A DNA stretch of 64,000 bases. Origin: Iningainema tapete BLCC-T55. Its GTDB lineage: Bacteria; Cyanobacteriota; Cyanobacteriia; Cyanobacteriales; Nostocaceae. The translations under genes were made by a program, and so were the position numbers. A model generated the notes under the pieces. That model was given only the letters and a program-made list of their open reading frames with translations. It searched no databases and had not been told where the DNA came from. Positions 1 to 9,352 of the stretch are shown here, piece by piece. The stretch spans positions 17,366 to 81,365 of the forward strand of contig NZ_JACXAE010000093.1 of the NCBI RefSeq assembly GCF_014698965.1, in the 5' to 3' direction. The first letter of the stretch is position 1. Each line of letters opens with the position of its first letter.

Positions 1-1
1 T

Positions 2-3000
2 TATTTATTTCAAAATAAAGATGACCAGGCAATTGAATTATTTCAACGAGCGTTAAAGATTTTCCAAACGCTTAAAGATAAAGAAGGACAAATGACTGCT
101 TTGTATAAAATCATTGCAGGTCATAATTCTAAAGCTGTAGACTTCTTTATTAGAGAATTATATAGTCAGGCGAAAGTAGAATATTCTCGTGTAATAGAAC
201 TAGCTCCATCAGTTATTAATCTTGCAAAAGAATTAAATAAGCCAGAAATTCAAGCATCGACTTTAGGTGACTTAGGTGCTGCTTATGCTTTTTTACGTGA
301 AAATAAAAAGGCAATTGAAACTTTACAACAAGCTGCCAGAATGGCTCGTGATTTGAAAGCATTAGTGACTGAAGCAACAGCTTTAGGTGCCTTAGCCAAC
401 ATTTATCGATATCAAGGAGAACATCATAAACAATTAGAAGTTAACCAGCGATATTTAGAAATAAAAAGAGAAGAAAAATCCAAATTACCCCAAGAATATG
501 GTTTATTGGGAGAAGTAATTGCATTAAAATCTCTAGCTAGTACTTATAATATTTTGGGTGAGCATGAAAAGGCAGTTGAGATATACCAGCAGGCTTTACT
601 TATAGCCCAGCAAATTAAGATTGATAAATTACCATCTAATCTTCGGGATAATGGTGTCCAAGCAGAAATTTCTTCTTTGGGCGGCTTACAGACAAGTTAT
701 AGTGTCCTTGGGAAATCGAATCAAGCTTTAGATTTTGCTCAACAGGCAGTCAAAAAAGCTCAAGCATCAGGTATAAAAGAGTATTATGCAGAAGCTTTGA
801 TTGACTTAGGTGAATCACACACTAATGATTTCAAAGATTATCCCCAGGCAATTAAAGTTATTAACCAGGCTCTAATTATAGCACGGCAAATAAAAGAACC
901 TAAAATCGAGGCACAAGCATTAAAACAACTTAGCGATACTTACACAAAACAAGGTAATCACGCTTCTGCACTAGAATCTGCACAGCAACTGTTAGCTATA
1001 GCCACGCGGGTAGAAAGTCCTTCTCTAGAAGAAGATGCTTTAAATAATCTACGAGCCATTTACTTTAGTCAGGGAAACTATAGTAAATCTCTAGAAATAG
1101 CACAGCAAAATCTGCAAATAGTACAAAGCAAAATGGTTGGAACTGAAATTATTGTTTTGCTCAATCTTATTGAGAATTACATTTATGTAGGAGATACGAA
1201 TCAAGCATTTGAGACAGCACGACAAGCTTTAGCTTTAACAAGAAAGCAGTCAAATTTATTTTTTGAAGTAGGTGTTTTAATATACCTTAGTAAAGTATAT
1301 AAATTCCAAGGAGAATATGACAAGGGTATTAAAATAGCAGAGCAAGCATTAAGCATTTCACGTCAAATAAATAATTTCACTTTAGAAATAGAATCGATAG
1401 CTGCCTTGGCTAGCATTTATGAAGCTACGGGACAATATCAACAAATTACATCCCTTGGTGAACCTCTACTTGGTAAAATCCAAAAGTTAAATAATCCAGT
1501 TAAAAAGGCAGAAGTTTTAATTGTTGTAGGTAAAGCATACGGATTAACTGGGCAGTATACTAAAGGGAAACAATTAGTCGAGCAAGGTTTAGCAACTGCC
1601 CGTGAGTTGAAAAATCCACTATTGGAAGTCCAAGCTTTAACAGCATTAGGTAGTATTTATAGTTCCCTTAATAATTATGGGCAAGCTTTAGATTTAAGAC
1701 AGCAAAGTTTAAAAATTGTACAGCAACTCAAAAGTCCTATCCTTCAAGTTGATACCTTATACTTTTTGGGAGACATTTATAGCAAACTAGGAGACTACAA
1801 AAGTAGTGCTAAGTATTATGAACAAGCATTGGCAATAGTCAAACAGTTCAACAATCGACAGGGTGAAGGTACACTTTTATTAGCTCTAGCTAGTAATTAC
1901 TTTTATCAAGGAGAAGCGAATAAAACGATAGATTCAACAACAAAAGCATTAGCAATTTTTACAGATATTAAAGAACCACGCTTAGAAGCGTTAGCAAAAT
2001 TAGTTCTTAGTGCTGGCTATAGTGAATCTAATAATGATGCTAAAGCGATGGAATCTGCTCAAGCATTTTTGGACTTTGCTAGAAAAAACCAAAATAGTGT
2101 TTGGGAAAAGTTAGCACTCAGCAATATTGGAAGTCTGCATCGTAAGTTTGGCAGAACAGAACAAGCAATAGTTGCCTATCAGCAAGCATTGGCAATTCAA
2201 ACTGATAATCAAGTAAAAGGTGCAGATGCTGGTATTTATGCTGGTTTAGCACGGGTTTATCAGGATTTAAACCAACCTAACATTGCCATTACCTACTACA
2301 AGGAGTCTGTTAATAGACTTGAAGAAATTCGTCGTGGTATCGAAGGTTTACCCAAAGAATTACAAAACTCTTTCTTGAATTCAACTATTGATTTCGACAA
2401 AATGAAGGTATCGGATATATATGCTCAACTTGCAGGTTTGTTAAATTCTCAAGGAAGATATAAAGAAGCATTCCAAATACGGTTACTCATCGAAGAACAA
2501 GAAATTCGAGAAGCAAGAGGTTCTAGAGGAGTCGCAGAAGGTAAATTAAATATCCCTCTGACTCCCACAGAAGCAAAGATTCCCGAACAAGGAAAAATAA
2601 CAATTGCTTTAGCAAGTCAGATAAGTGAATGCGAAAGAACTAATTGCAGTCAACGCACTGAACTTAATAATAAGCTTACTGATTCAATCCAACAGTCTCT
2701 TAAAGAATTGCAGAAAATTGATAAAGAAATTCGGAATGATCGTGCTAAAGACGATCAATTCTTTAATCCGACAGGATTTGCAAAAGCCCAAGCAATTGTT
2801 GAAGCCCAAGCAAAGGAAACACGGGCAAACACCGTGATGATTTATCCTTTGGTATTGGAAAATGAATTGTGGTTACAAGTATATGGCGAAAAAGGTCTAG
2901 TCAAAACAGAGAAAGTCCCAGTATCAAGGAAGGAATTAAGAAATACAGTCAAAAAATTTCGTGAGTTAATGGGAAAATGTGAACCAGAAGGTTATTACTG

Positions 3001-3997
3001 TGGTGTAAAAGATATTGCCGAAATACAGCCAGTCAGCCAACAACTCTACAAATGGCTAATTGAACCATTAGAGGTGGAATTAAAGGATAATCAAGTAAAG
3101 AATCTGATTTTTACCCTTCATAGAGAAATTCGCTATATTCCCATGAGCGCACTTCATGATGGCAAGCAATACCTAATCGAAAAATACACAATTCATAATG
3201 TCACTACAGAAAGCTTTAACGAGCAAGAGAAACCACCTACTAATATTCAAACTACTCCCCTTTTAGCAATGGGATTATCGGAATCTGCTCCCGATTCAAA
3301 TCCTAATTCCAATAAGCATTTCCGGGCTTTACGATATGTACCCAAGGAATTAGACGCTATTGTTCGTGAAAATACCAACGATAAGCAAGGAATTTATCCA
3401 GGAAAAGAGTATTTAAATAAAATATTCAATTTTGAAATATTGCGAGATAATTTGAACAAATACAAAATTCTTCACCTTGCTACTCACGGTGTATTTGACT
3501 CCACAAGCCCAGAACAATCTTATATCTTAATGGGAACTGGTAAGCCATTAACACCGATTATGATTTCTAGCTTGATAGGATTAAAGGATATTCATTTAGT
3601 TGTTTTGTCAGCTTGTCAAACAGCCCTTGCTACTTCTAAAAATCAAGATGATCCTCAAGACGGTGTAGAAATTAACACCCTTGCTTACGAGTTTATGAAT
3701 CGAGGCGCTAAATCGGTAATGGCTTCTCTGTGGATAGTTGATGATCTCAGTACATCTCAACTAATACAACTATTTTACAAAAATCTTGCTACTGGCAAAA
3801 TGACGAAATCTCAAGCATTACGTCAAGCCCAATTAAGTTTGCTCAAAGGTAATCACTATACAGGAGAAAATGATGCTAAACGTGGTGTCCATTTAGAGAG
3901 AGAACTTGGTGCATTACCCAGGAAAGAACAACGAAAAAGTAGTTACTCTCACCCTTACTACTGGGCACCATTTATTTTAATTGGTAACGGTTTATAA
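2..3997 (+). CDS. TPR-CHAT protease-like protein, 5' end outside window
   Basis: A very long array of tetratricopeptide repeats is followed by a C-terminal CHAT (caspase-like) peptidase domain. The frame is open from base 2, and the residues before the first internal ATG at 92 form a further TPR helix pair (DDQAIELFQRALKIFQ), so the true start lies upstream of the window. Numbered from that ATG (1301 codons), TPRs fill about residues 30-770, a charged linker follows, and CHAT covers about 960-1301. The catalytic dyad is visible: His1132 in HLATHG and Cys1175 in LSACQTA. CHAT proteins of this shape are thought to be proteases activated through their repeats; the substrate is unknown. The next gene, 72 bases downstream on the same strand, is also a CHAT protein. 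No signal peptide can be judged because the N-terminus is missing. Confidence 0.9.
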   Translation, partial: YLFQNKDDQAIELFQRALKIFQTLKDKEGQMTALYKIIAGHNSKAVDFFIRELYSQAKVEYSRVIELAPSVINLAKELNKPEIQASTLGDLGAAYAFLRENKKAIETLQQAARMARDLKALVTEATALGALANIYRYQGEHHKQLEVNQRYLEIKREEKSKLPQEYGLLGEVIALKSLASTYNILGEHEKAVEIYQQALLIAQQIKIDKLPSNLRDNGVQAEISSLGGLQTSYSVLGKSNQALDFAQQAVKKAQASGIKEYYAEALIDLGESHTNDFKDYPQAIKVINQALIIARQIKEPKIEAQALKQLSDTYTKQGNHASALESAQQLLAIATRVESPSLEEDALNNLRAIYFSQGNYSKSLEIAQQNLQIVQSKMVGTEIIVLLNLIENYIYVGDTNQAFETARQALALTRKQSNLFFEVGVLIYLSKVYKFQGEYDKGIKIAEQALSISRQINNFTLEIESIAALASIYEATGQYQQITSLGEPLLGKIQKLNNPVKKAEVLIVVGKAYGLTGQYTKGKQLVEQGLATARELKNPLLEVQALTALGSIYSSLNNYGQALDLRQQSLKIVQQLKSPILQVDTLYFLGDIYSKLGDYKSSAKYYEQALAIVKQFNNRQGEGTLLLALASNYFYQGEANKTIDSTTKALAIFTDIKEPRLEALAKLVLSAGYSESNNDAKAMESAQAFLDFARKNQNSVWEKLALSNIGSLHRKFGRTEQAIVAYQQALAIQTDNQVKGADAGIYAGLARVYQDLNQPNIAITYYKESVNRLEEIRRGIEGLPKELQNSFLNSTIDFDKMKVSDIYAQLAGLLNSQGRYKEAFQIRLLIEEQEIREARGSRGVAEGKLNIPLTPTEAKIPEQGKITIALASQISECERTNCSQRTELNNKLTDSIQQSLKELQKIDKEIRNDRAKDDQFFNPTGFAKAQAIVEAQAKETRANTVMIYPLVLENELWLQVYGEKGLVKTEKVPVSRKELRNTVKKFRELMGKCEPEGYYCGVKDIAEIQPVSQQLYKWLIEPLEVELKDNQVKNLIFTLHREIRYIPMSALHDGKQYLIEKYTIHNVTTESFNEQEKPPTNIQTTPLLAMGLSESAPDSNPNSNKHFRALRYVPKELDAIVRENTNDKQGIYPGKEYLNKIFNFEILRDNLNKYKILHLATHGVFDSTSPEQSYILMGTGKPLTPIMISSLIGLKDIHLVVLSACQTALATSKNQDDPQDGVEINTLAYEFMNRGAKSVMASLWIVDDLSTSQLIQLFYKNLATGKMTKSQALRQAQLSLLKGNHYTGENDAKRGVHLERELGALPRKEQRKSSYSHPYYWAPFILIGNGL

Positions 3998-4069
3998 AAA
4001 TCACCAGAGATGCAATTAATTGCATCTCTCCCAACTCATAAATAATGAATTACCAATCAGCAATCACAA

Positions 4070-6604
4070 ATGACTAATTTTTATCTCAAAGTTAAACACA
4101 TCGAAAAACTTTGTTTATTTGAACTCACTTGGGGAAAAGGACAGCAGCTAAACGTCACAATTCCCTATCCTCAAAATCTCACTATCCTCTATCAAGATTG
4201 GCAACGTTCCTATCTAAATTATTACAATAATTACACAACACAATCAGTACGTGGTAGGATTGCAGATAGTGGTGTCATTGCAACACCTCCTACTGACTGG
4301 CACGCAAAATTAGTCCAAGCTGAAGCTAAATTTTTACCAGAATTTCATAAATGGTTGCGCTGCGGAGAATTATATGAAATTCGTATGGTATTAGCTAATG
4401 TGGCAGGGGAGAAAGGAAAAATAGAAACGCTTTCTGATTCACCGCAGACTATAAATCTTTTCCTTACTTGTAATACCATAGATTTAGAACGCTTTCCTTG
4501 GGAATCGTGGGAAATTGGTACAGAATTTGCACTTTCTTCTAGTAAGGTTCGCATTGTTCGCACACCGATAAATATTCATCAAGGATTTCGACAGCAAAAT
4601 CATAGACTCACCCGCAAAGTTCGCGTGTTAGCAATTTTAGGTGATGAAAGTGGCTTAGATTTTAAGGCTGAAAAGGAAGCAATACGTAAACTAAAACACA
4701 TTATTGATGTGGAATTTGTAGGTTGGCAACCAGAAAAAAGTGTTCCCGACTTAAAAACTGAAATCAAAGATGCTATTACCTCAAACTTAGGTTGGGATAT
4801 CTTATTTTTCGCTGGACATAGTAATGAAAACAATTTAACAGGTGGAGAAATTAGTATTGCCAAAAATGTCAGTTTATCGATTATTGAAGTAGCACCATTA
4901 TTAGCGATCGCAGTAGAACGAGGTTTACAATTTGCGATTTTTAATTCCTGTAAGGGTTTGAATATTGCCAACTCCTTGATTGACTTGGGTTTGAGTCAAG
5001 TGGCTGTGATGCGCGAACCCGTTCATAATGCTGTAGCAGAGGAATTTTTACTACGATTTTTACAAGCTTTGGCTGAATTCAAAGATGTTCATGAAGCTTT
5101 ATTATTAGCATCTCAATATCTGAAAACAGAGAAAAACCTGACATATCCAAGTGCTTATTTAATCCCTTCTTTATTTCGTCATCCAGAAGCGCCTCTATTT
5201 CGGATTGAACCATTTGGTATTAAACAAAGGCTCAAAAAAATTATCCCAACTCAAAAAGAAGCTATAGCACTTGCAGCTTTATTCTTAATGAGTTTACAAA
5301 TTCCCATCCAAAATAACTTATTAGGACGTAGATTGTGGGTGCAAGCTGTTTATAGACAACTAACAGGAAAATTTACTCAGCAGGATATTCCACCAGTTTT
5401 ATTAGTACAAATTGATGATGAATCAATTACAAAGTCTGAAGGTAAAATTACTAATCCCAGACCGATGAACCGTGGATATATTGCGAGTTTAGTTGATAAA
5501 CTAGTAGAAAAAGGAGCGAGAGTAGTAGGTGTTGACTTTGTTTTAGATAGATATCATCCACAAGACGATAAAACTTTAGCTCAGTCGATAAAAAATGGGG
5601 TTAGTGCGTCTCCCAATCCAACTTGGTTTGTATTCGCAGGAACTATGCCTGATGGGGGAGGATGGCAGACTGTTATACCAGATATCGCTAATTTAAACTG
5701 GAGTTTAGATGGGGAAATTAGCCTATTATTTTGCGATGAGATAAAACGTATACCTTGTTATATGACACTTTTCCCATCATTATTACCATCCTCAAGTTCT
5801 CATTCAAAACCATTAGGTTTTTCCAGTTTATTGGCTTTATCGCATCAGCTAGAAAATCCTACATCTACTTCATTGAAAGCTAGTGAAAATAATCCGCAAG
5901 TTCCCCAACCCAAACTAGATAGTCAAAGCAATTTTTGGCAGCAGTTAAATAATTATCTCAGTCATAATAAACATAATACAATTTTGCGATCGCCCCGTTC
6001 TCGGTTGCAACCAATCACAGATTATAGTACTATAATTGCCCAAATGTGGCTGCATCCTATCATTGATTTTTCTATCCCTCCAAATCAAGTCTATGAATCT
6101 GTCCCAGCTTGGCAGCTTTTAGATAAAGACACTAAAAATTCACCTTTAGCAAACATACAAAAACAAGTAGTTATCATCGCGCCAGGGGGATATGGGGAAG
6201 CAGGAATGTCAATAGATAAAGAAGATAATTTCGATTTACCCCCAGCACTAGATTTTTGGCGACTTCAACAAGGAAACAATCGCAGAATTATACCTGGTGG
6301 AGAAGTTCATGCATATATGGTGCATCATTTCCTCAGGCAGAGATTAGTCATACCCATTCCCGATGTCTGGATATTGGGGATTGCTGTCTTGATGGGAAAA
6401 TATCTCTACTACTTATTACGCAAAAATCTCCAGTATCGCTGGCAATGGCTGATGTTACTTACTTTACTAACAGGAGTTTATGGAATTATCAGCTTGGAAA
6501 TCTACATATCATCCCTAGCTATTATTTTACCTTGGTTTTTACCATCTGCCACCGTTTGGACATATTTCATAACAGCTTTTTTACGGAGAAAAGTTCATGA
6601 ATAA
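4070..6604 (+). CDS. CHAT domain - CHASE2 membrane sensor protein
   Basis: The N-terminal half (about residues 100-385 of 844) is a CHAT peptidase-like domain with His250 in FFAGHS and Cys294 in FNSCKG, so the dyad is intact. After a hydrophobic segment near residue 400 comes a CHASE2-type sensor region (VLLVQIDDESI, then RPMNRGYIASLVDKL and ARVVGVDFVLD), ending with two or three transmembrane helices at about 770-835. CHASE2 is an extracytoplasmic ligand-sensing domain, so I infer a sensor whose output is the CHAT domain. This combination is common in cyanobacteria. The stop overlaps the next gene by 8 bases, which implies translational coupling with the DUF928-like protein. The ligand and substrate are unknown. 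Confidence 0.9.
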   Translation: MTNFYLKVKHIEKLCLFELTWGKGQQLNVTIPYPQNLTILYQDWQRSYLNYYNNYTTQSVRGRIADSGVIATPPTDWHAKLVQAEAKFLPEFHKWLRCGELYEIRMVLANVAGEKGKIETLSDSPQTINLFLTCNTIDLERFPWESWEIGTEFALSSSKVRIVRTPINIHQGFRQQNHRLTRKVRVLAILGDESGLDFKAEKEAIRKLKHIIDVEFVGWQPEKSVPDLKTEIKDAITSNLGWDILFFAGHSNENNLTGGEISIAKNVSLSIIEVAPLLAIAVERGLQFAIFNSCKGLNIANSLIDLGLSQVAVMREPVHNAVAEEFLLRFLQALAEFKDVHEALLLASQYLKTEKNLTYPSAYLIPSLFRHPEAPLFRIEPFGIKQRLKKIIPTQKEAIALAALFLMSLQIPIQNNLLGRRLWVQAVYRQLTGKFTQQDIPPVLLVQIDDESITKSEGKITNPRPMNRGYIASLVDKLVEKGARVVGVDFVLDRYHPQDDKTLAQSIKNGVSASPNPTWFVFAGTMPDGGGWQTVIPDIANLNWSLDGEISLLFCDEIKRIPCYMTLFPSLLPSSSSHSKPLGFSSLLALSHQLENPTSTSLKASENNPQVPQPKLDSQSNFWQQLNNYLSHNKHNTILRSPRSRLQPITDYSTIIAQMWLHPIIDFSIPPNQVYESVPAWQLLDKDTKNSPLANIQKQVVIIAPGGYGEAGMSIDKEDNFDLPPALDFWRLQQGNNRRIIPGGEVHAYMVHHFLRQRLVIPIPDVWILGIAVLMGKYLYYLLRKNLQYRWQWLMLLTLLTGVYGIISLEIYISSLAIILPWFLPSATVWTYFITAFLRRKVHE

Positions 6605-7280
6605 TTACAACTTGATTTTATCTAGCTTGATGATATCTATGATGACTGCTACGCTCATCCCCGCTTTACCACATCAAGCATCCCATGCAGAAAACCGTTC
6701 ACTACAGCCATCTTTTTCTTGGTGGAATATTTTTAGGAGAAAACCTCCCGTGGGAAGGGGACCTGGTGGAGCGCGTCCAACAATACATGGTATTTGTGTT
6801 GCTGCACCAGATTTTGGCGAAACGATTTGGAGCGATCGCCCATTTATAATTTGGCAGGGAAATCCTAAAAAAATCGGACTTTCTCAAGGTATTCCCGATC
6901 CGACTGCAACTGAAAATATTAAAATAGGAAAACTTTATGCAACTTACACGGGAAAACCCTTGCAACTTGGTCAAACCTACAGTTGGTTAGTAGCTGCTAT
7001 TGACCAATCGTGGACGGGAAATATCCGGTTTAAAATCATGGAACCGCAGCAGAGACAGCGCATCACCAATGATTTACAACAATTGGAGCAGCAAGAAAAA
7101 AGCAAAGGAACAACTGCTGAGGGTATAGCTTTTGCAAAAGCGAACTATTTTTTAAAACAAGAACCACCATTGTGGTCGGATGCATTGCAGCAAGCTTACT
7201 CAGTGGAAAACCCTTCACCGGATTTAGCCAAGATGCGGGAAGAGATTGTGAAGGATTGGTGTAAATCCAATCAACCATAG
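6597..7280 (+). CDS. DUF928-like secreted protein
   Basis: This 227-residue protein starts with a hydrophobic leader (about residues 5-30, ending near SHAEN), which suggests export. A Gly/Arg/Pro-rich stretch (GRGPGGARP, near 58) leads into a beta-rich segment with SDRPFIIWQG and LGQTYSWLVAA, then a helical tail. This layout matches the cyanobacterial DUF928 family, whose function is unknown. It overlaps the CHAT-CHASE2 gene by 8 bases. As I recall, DUF928 genes often accompany CHASE2-CHAT genes in cyanobacteria, so it may be an extracytoplasmic partner of the sensor. That role is inference. Confidence 0.75.
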   Translation: MNNYNLILSSLMISMMTATLIPALPHQASHAENRSLQPSFSWWNIFRRKPPVGRGPGGARPTIHGICVAAPDFGETIWSDRPFIIWQGNPKKIGLSQGIPDPTATENIKIGKLYATYTGKPLQLGQTYSWLVAAIDQSWTGNIRFKIMEPQQRQRITNDLQQLEQQEKSKGTTAEGIAFAKANYFLKQEPPLWSDALQQAYSVENPSPDLAKMREEIVKDWCKSNQP

Positions 7281-7449
7281 ACTAAGAATTTTTAACTTTT
7301 TGAGAAGTGGGACATACCACATCTTTAAGATGCCTGACATTAAGCCCCAAACTGTTGTTATACAAGAGTTTGGGCATTTATATCATGAGCGGTATCGTAA
7401 ATACTGGCATAGGGATTATGATGGAAACAATAAGTTGCGATCGCTGTCT

Positions 7450-7788
7450 ATGAATCTTCAATCCGTTGCAAATTTAAACAAGCTGCCTCTTCATGTCCTA
7501 GTTGAACGGCTAGATTCAGGACATTTTATAGCATCAGTGTCAGAGTTAGCTGATTGTGTAGCCGAAGCTGAAAATCGTGAGGATGCGATATCTTCGATGG
7601 GCTTCGCCTACGCATCTGTACAGGAAAAAATTAAAGCAAGGCTAGCAAATATTGAGATTTTGACGATAGAAGTTTCAAATAATCCCTGGACAGATTTTAT
7701 TGGTATGTTTGAGGGAGATGAGGAGTTTGCCGAGCTTGCTGAGGAATTGCGGACAGAGCGCGAGTTAGATACAAATGGTGCAGCATGA
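7450..7788 (+). CDS. Antitoxin-like protein of a decayed type II toxin-antitoxin pair
   Basis: I take the ATG at 7450 (MNLQSVANLN) as the start. The frame is open further upstream to a TTG at 7300, but that extension has low-complexity, unconvincing sequence. The 112-residue product has a short beta-rich front (HVLVERLDSGHFIASVSELADC) and an acidic helical tail (EGDEEFAELAEELRTERE), typical of cyanobacterial antitoxins paired with PIN toxins. Its stop overlaps the toxin start as ATGA at 7785. A 35-base palindrome-ended segment at 7582-7616 adds about a dozen codons (SSMGFAYAS) in frame. The toxin next to it is broken, so this antitoxin is probably an orphan. Confidence 0.6.
   Translation: MNLQSVANLNKLPLHVLVERLDSGHFIASVSELADCVAEAENREDAISSMGFAYASVQEKIKARLANIEILTIEVSNNPWTDFIGMFEGDEEFAELAEELRTERELDTNGAA
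7582..7616. repeat. Short palindrome-ended repeat inside the antitoxin gene
   Basis: The segment begins GATGCG and ends CGCATC, with the core GGGCTTCGCCTACGC. That core recalls a short interspersed repeat often found in Nostocales genes. It reads through in frame as ISSMGFAYAS. Its identity as an inserted repeat rests on my recognition of the core motif, not on a comparison. Confidence 0.45.
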
Positions 7789-7932
7789 GCCTGTGGTTGC
7801 TAGATACTGACCATGTATCTCTTTGCTGCAATTGGCTTAGTGAATGATGCAGTTGTGGTGACACGAAACTACCGAGATTTTTCTCAGGTACCAGGTTTAA
7901 AAATTGAGGATTGGTCACGGCTGGATAGATAA
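7785..7932 (+). pseudogene. VapC-type PIN-domain toxin, internally deleted remnant
   Basis: The ATG at 7785 overlaps the antitoxin stop and encodes [13 protein letters not shown], the classic start of a VapC PIN nuclease with the first catalytic Asp. The frame then runs into a TGA at 7845. In another frame the C-terminal end of the same family is readable up to TAA at 7930: [19 protein letters not shown], followed by [12 protein letters not shown]. The two ends sit only a few bases apart, so the middle of the PIN domain, with its acidic residues, is missing and the join is out of frame. The toxin cannot be functional. Confidence 0.75.
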
Positions 7933-8168
7933 TTCCTTGGAAATGGCTTAAGTAAAGGGATTGTAGATAAATCAACTTCCCAGAACAAAAAAATTTCACC
8001 AAAGCGCAAAATTTTTGCATATCCTCCTTTCCCTCAGAAATACATAAACACAAGAGAAGAAAAGAGACTTCCAGAACGCGAAAAAACATTGTAATTCACT
8101 CTGCGATCGTATCTATTCCTCTTGAGCAAACATCACTCAACAATTATCAATATCAAGGACTCAGAAAA

Positions 8169-8828
8169 ATGAAAAAATTCACATTAGCACTTGGCATGGC
8201 TGTATTAGGTACAATTGTTTCCAGTCCCAAAGTATTCGCAGAAAACCTCGAACAACCCGAACCAGTGCTCATTGCTCAAGCTAACCCTCAACTCAAGCCA
8301 CAACTACAACTACCCTCAATTAAACTCCAATCTACACCTAACTCCAACCCTGAAAATAGTAACAATATCGAGACATTACTAAATCAGGCAGAAGAGTACC
8401 TAGAAAAGGGTAATTATGACAAAGTGGTTGAAAATTGTAACAATGTCTTAGAACAGGATAAGAATAATTATGGAGCCTATATAATGCGAGGTTTAGCATA
8501 CACCCAGCTAGAACAATACCAACCAGCAGTCAAGGACTTTAACCAAGCAATTAACATTGAACCCAAATCTTATTACTCATACTTTGGGAGAGGTTTTGCT
8601 CGCTTCCACTTAAAAGAATACGAACAGTCACTAGCAGATTTTAATCAAACAATCAAACTGGAACCAGACTTTGCCCATGCTTATTTCTGGCGCGGTATTA
8701 CTCAAGGTTATTTAGGTAATAAACAAGGAGCAGTTGCAGATTTACGACAAGCTGCGGAACTGTATAAGAAAGAAGGTAAAACCGACAATATGAAGACAGC
8801 ACTTGACCTTTTAAAGCAAATTAGTTAG
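8169..8828 (+). CDS. Secreted small TPR protein
   Basis: The 219-residue product has a Sec-type signal peptide (MKKFTLALGMAVLGTIVSS, cleavage near VFAEN), a Pro/Gln/Asn-rich linker to about residue 70, and then three to four TPRs (EEYLEKGNYDKVVENCNNVL and repeats such as YQPAVKDFNQAINIEPKSYY). It is a protein-interaction module in the periplasm or outside. No enzymatic domain is present. It sits between a dead toxin-antitoxin pair and a decayed CHAT fragment and is followed by a stem-loop at 8845-8877. Function beyond binding cannot be stated. Confidence 0.8.
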   Translation: MKKFTLALGMAVLGTIVSSPKVFAENLEQPEPVLIAQANPQLKPQLQLPSIKLQSTPNSNPENSNNIETLLNQAEEYLEKGNYDKVVENCNNVLEQDKNNYGAYIMRGLAYTQLEQYQPAVKDFNQAINIEPKSYYSYFGRGFARFHLKEYEQSLADFNQTIKLEPDFAHAYFWRGITQGYLGNKQGAVADLRQAAELYKKEGKTDNMKTALDLLKQIS

Positions 8829-8844
8829 TGCAAATACTAAGCCA

Positions 8845-8877
8845 AGATTCCCGACTTTTGAAAAAGTTCGGGAATCT
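8845..8877 (+). terminator. Stem-loop after the TPR gene
   Basis: The arms AGATTCCCGA and TCGGGAATCT pair perfectly, and the inner CTTTT and AAAAG extend the stem around a short loop. It lies 17 bases after the stop at 8828. There is no long T-run, so it may be an attenuating structure or repeat and not a classic terminator. Confidence 0.5.
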
Positions 8878-8881
8878 GTAG

Positions 8882-9340
8882 CACTACCAAAAGGCGCAAA
8901 AAATAGAACATGCCAAAATAATTCACTTAGCAGCCAATGCTTTTCCTAATAATTGTCAGAAGGGAGACTCTCCTGATGCGATTGCGCTTGCTTCTTCGGA
9001 TCGAGATGACGGTTGGTTGAGAACTGAAGAAATCCAGAATATGAAGCTCAAAGCTGATTTAGTTGTCTTGACTGGTTGCGATACAGCTTTAGGAAAAATT
9101 ACTGGTGATGGTGTGATTGGGCTTTCCCGTGCTTTTTTAGTGGCTGGTGCAGATAGCGTCATTGGTTCCTTGTGGGCAGTGGATGATATGGCAACGGCAT
9201 TTCTGATAACTGAGTTTTATGGTAATTTAAGCAAAAACACGGATAAAGCGGGTGCGTTACGTCAAGCGATGTTGGAAACGATGAAAAAGTATCCAAATCC
9301 TCGCAATTGGGCTGCTTTTACGCTGATTGGTTTGTTGTAA
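8882..9340 (+). pseudogene. CHAT domain remnant, 5'-truncated and missing the catalytic His
   Basis: The frame is open from just after a TAG at 8879 and lacks a good start codon; a TTG at 9017 is the only late option. It encodes the last third of a CHAT domain: AKIIHLAANA where intact relatives have IIHFATHG, then a dozen unmatched residues, then LKADLVVLTGCDTALGK with the catalytic Cys kept, and a full C-terminus (SVIGSLWAVDD, RNWAAFTLIGLL). The Thr-His-Gly of the active site has become Ala-Asn-Ala, so the dyad is lost. It is closely related to the next gene's CHAT domain and looks like the leftover of a duplication. It ends 12 bases before that gene. Confidence 0.7.
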
Positions 9341-9352
9341 TGGTGTGGGGTT

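Noticed and set aside
7300..7449. N-terminal extension of the antitoxin gene
   Set aside because: The TTG start has no ribosome-binding site, and the added 50 residues do not look like the family, whose proteins begin near MNLQS.
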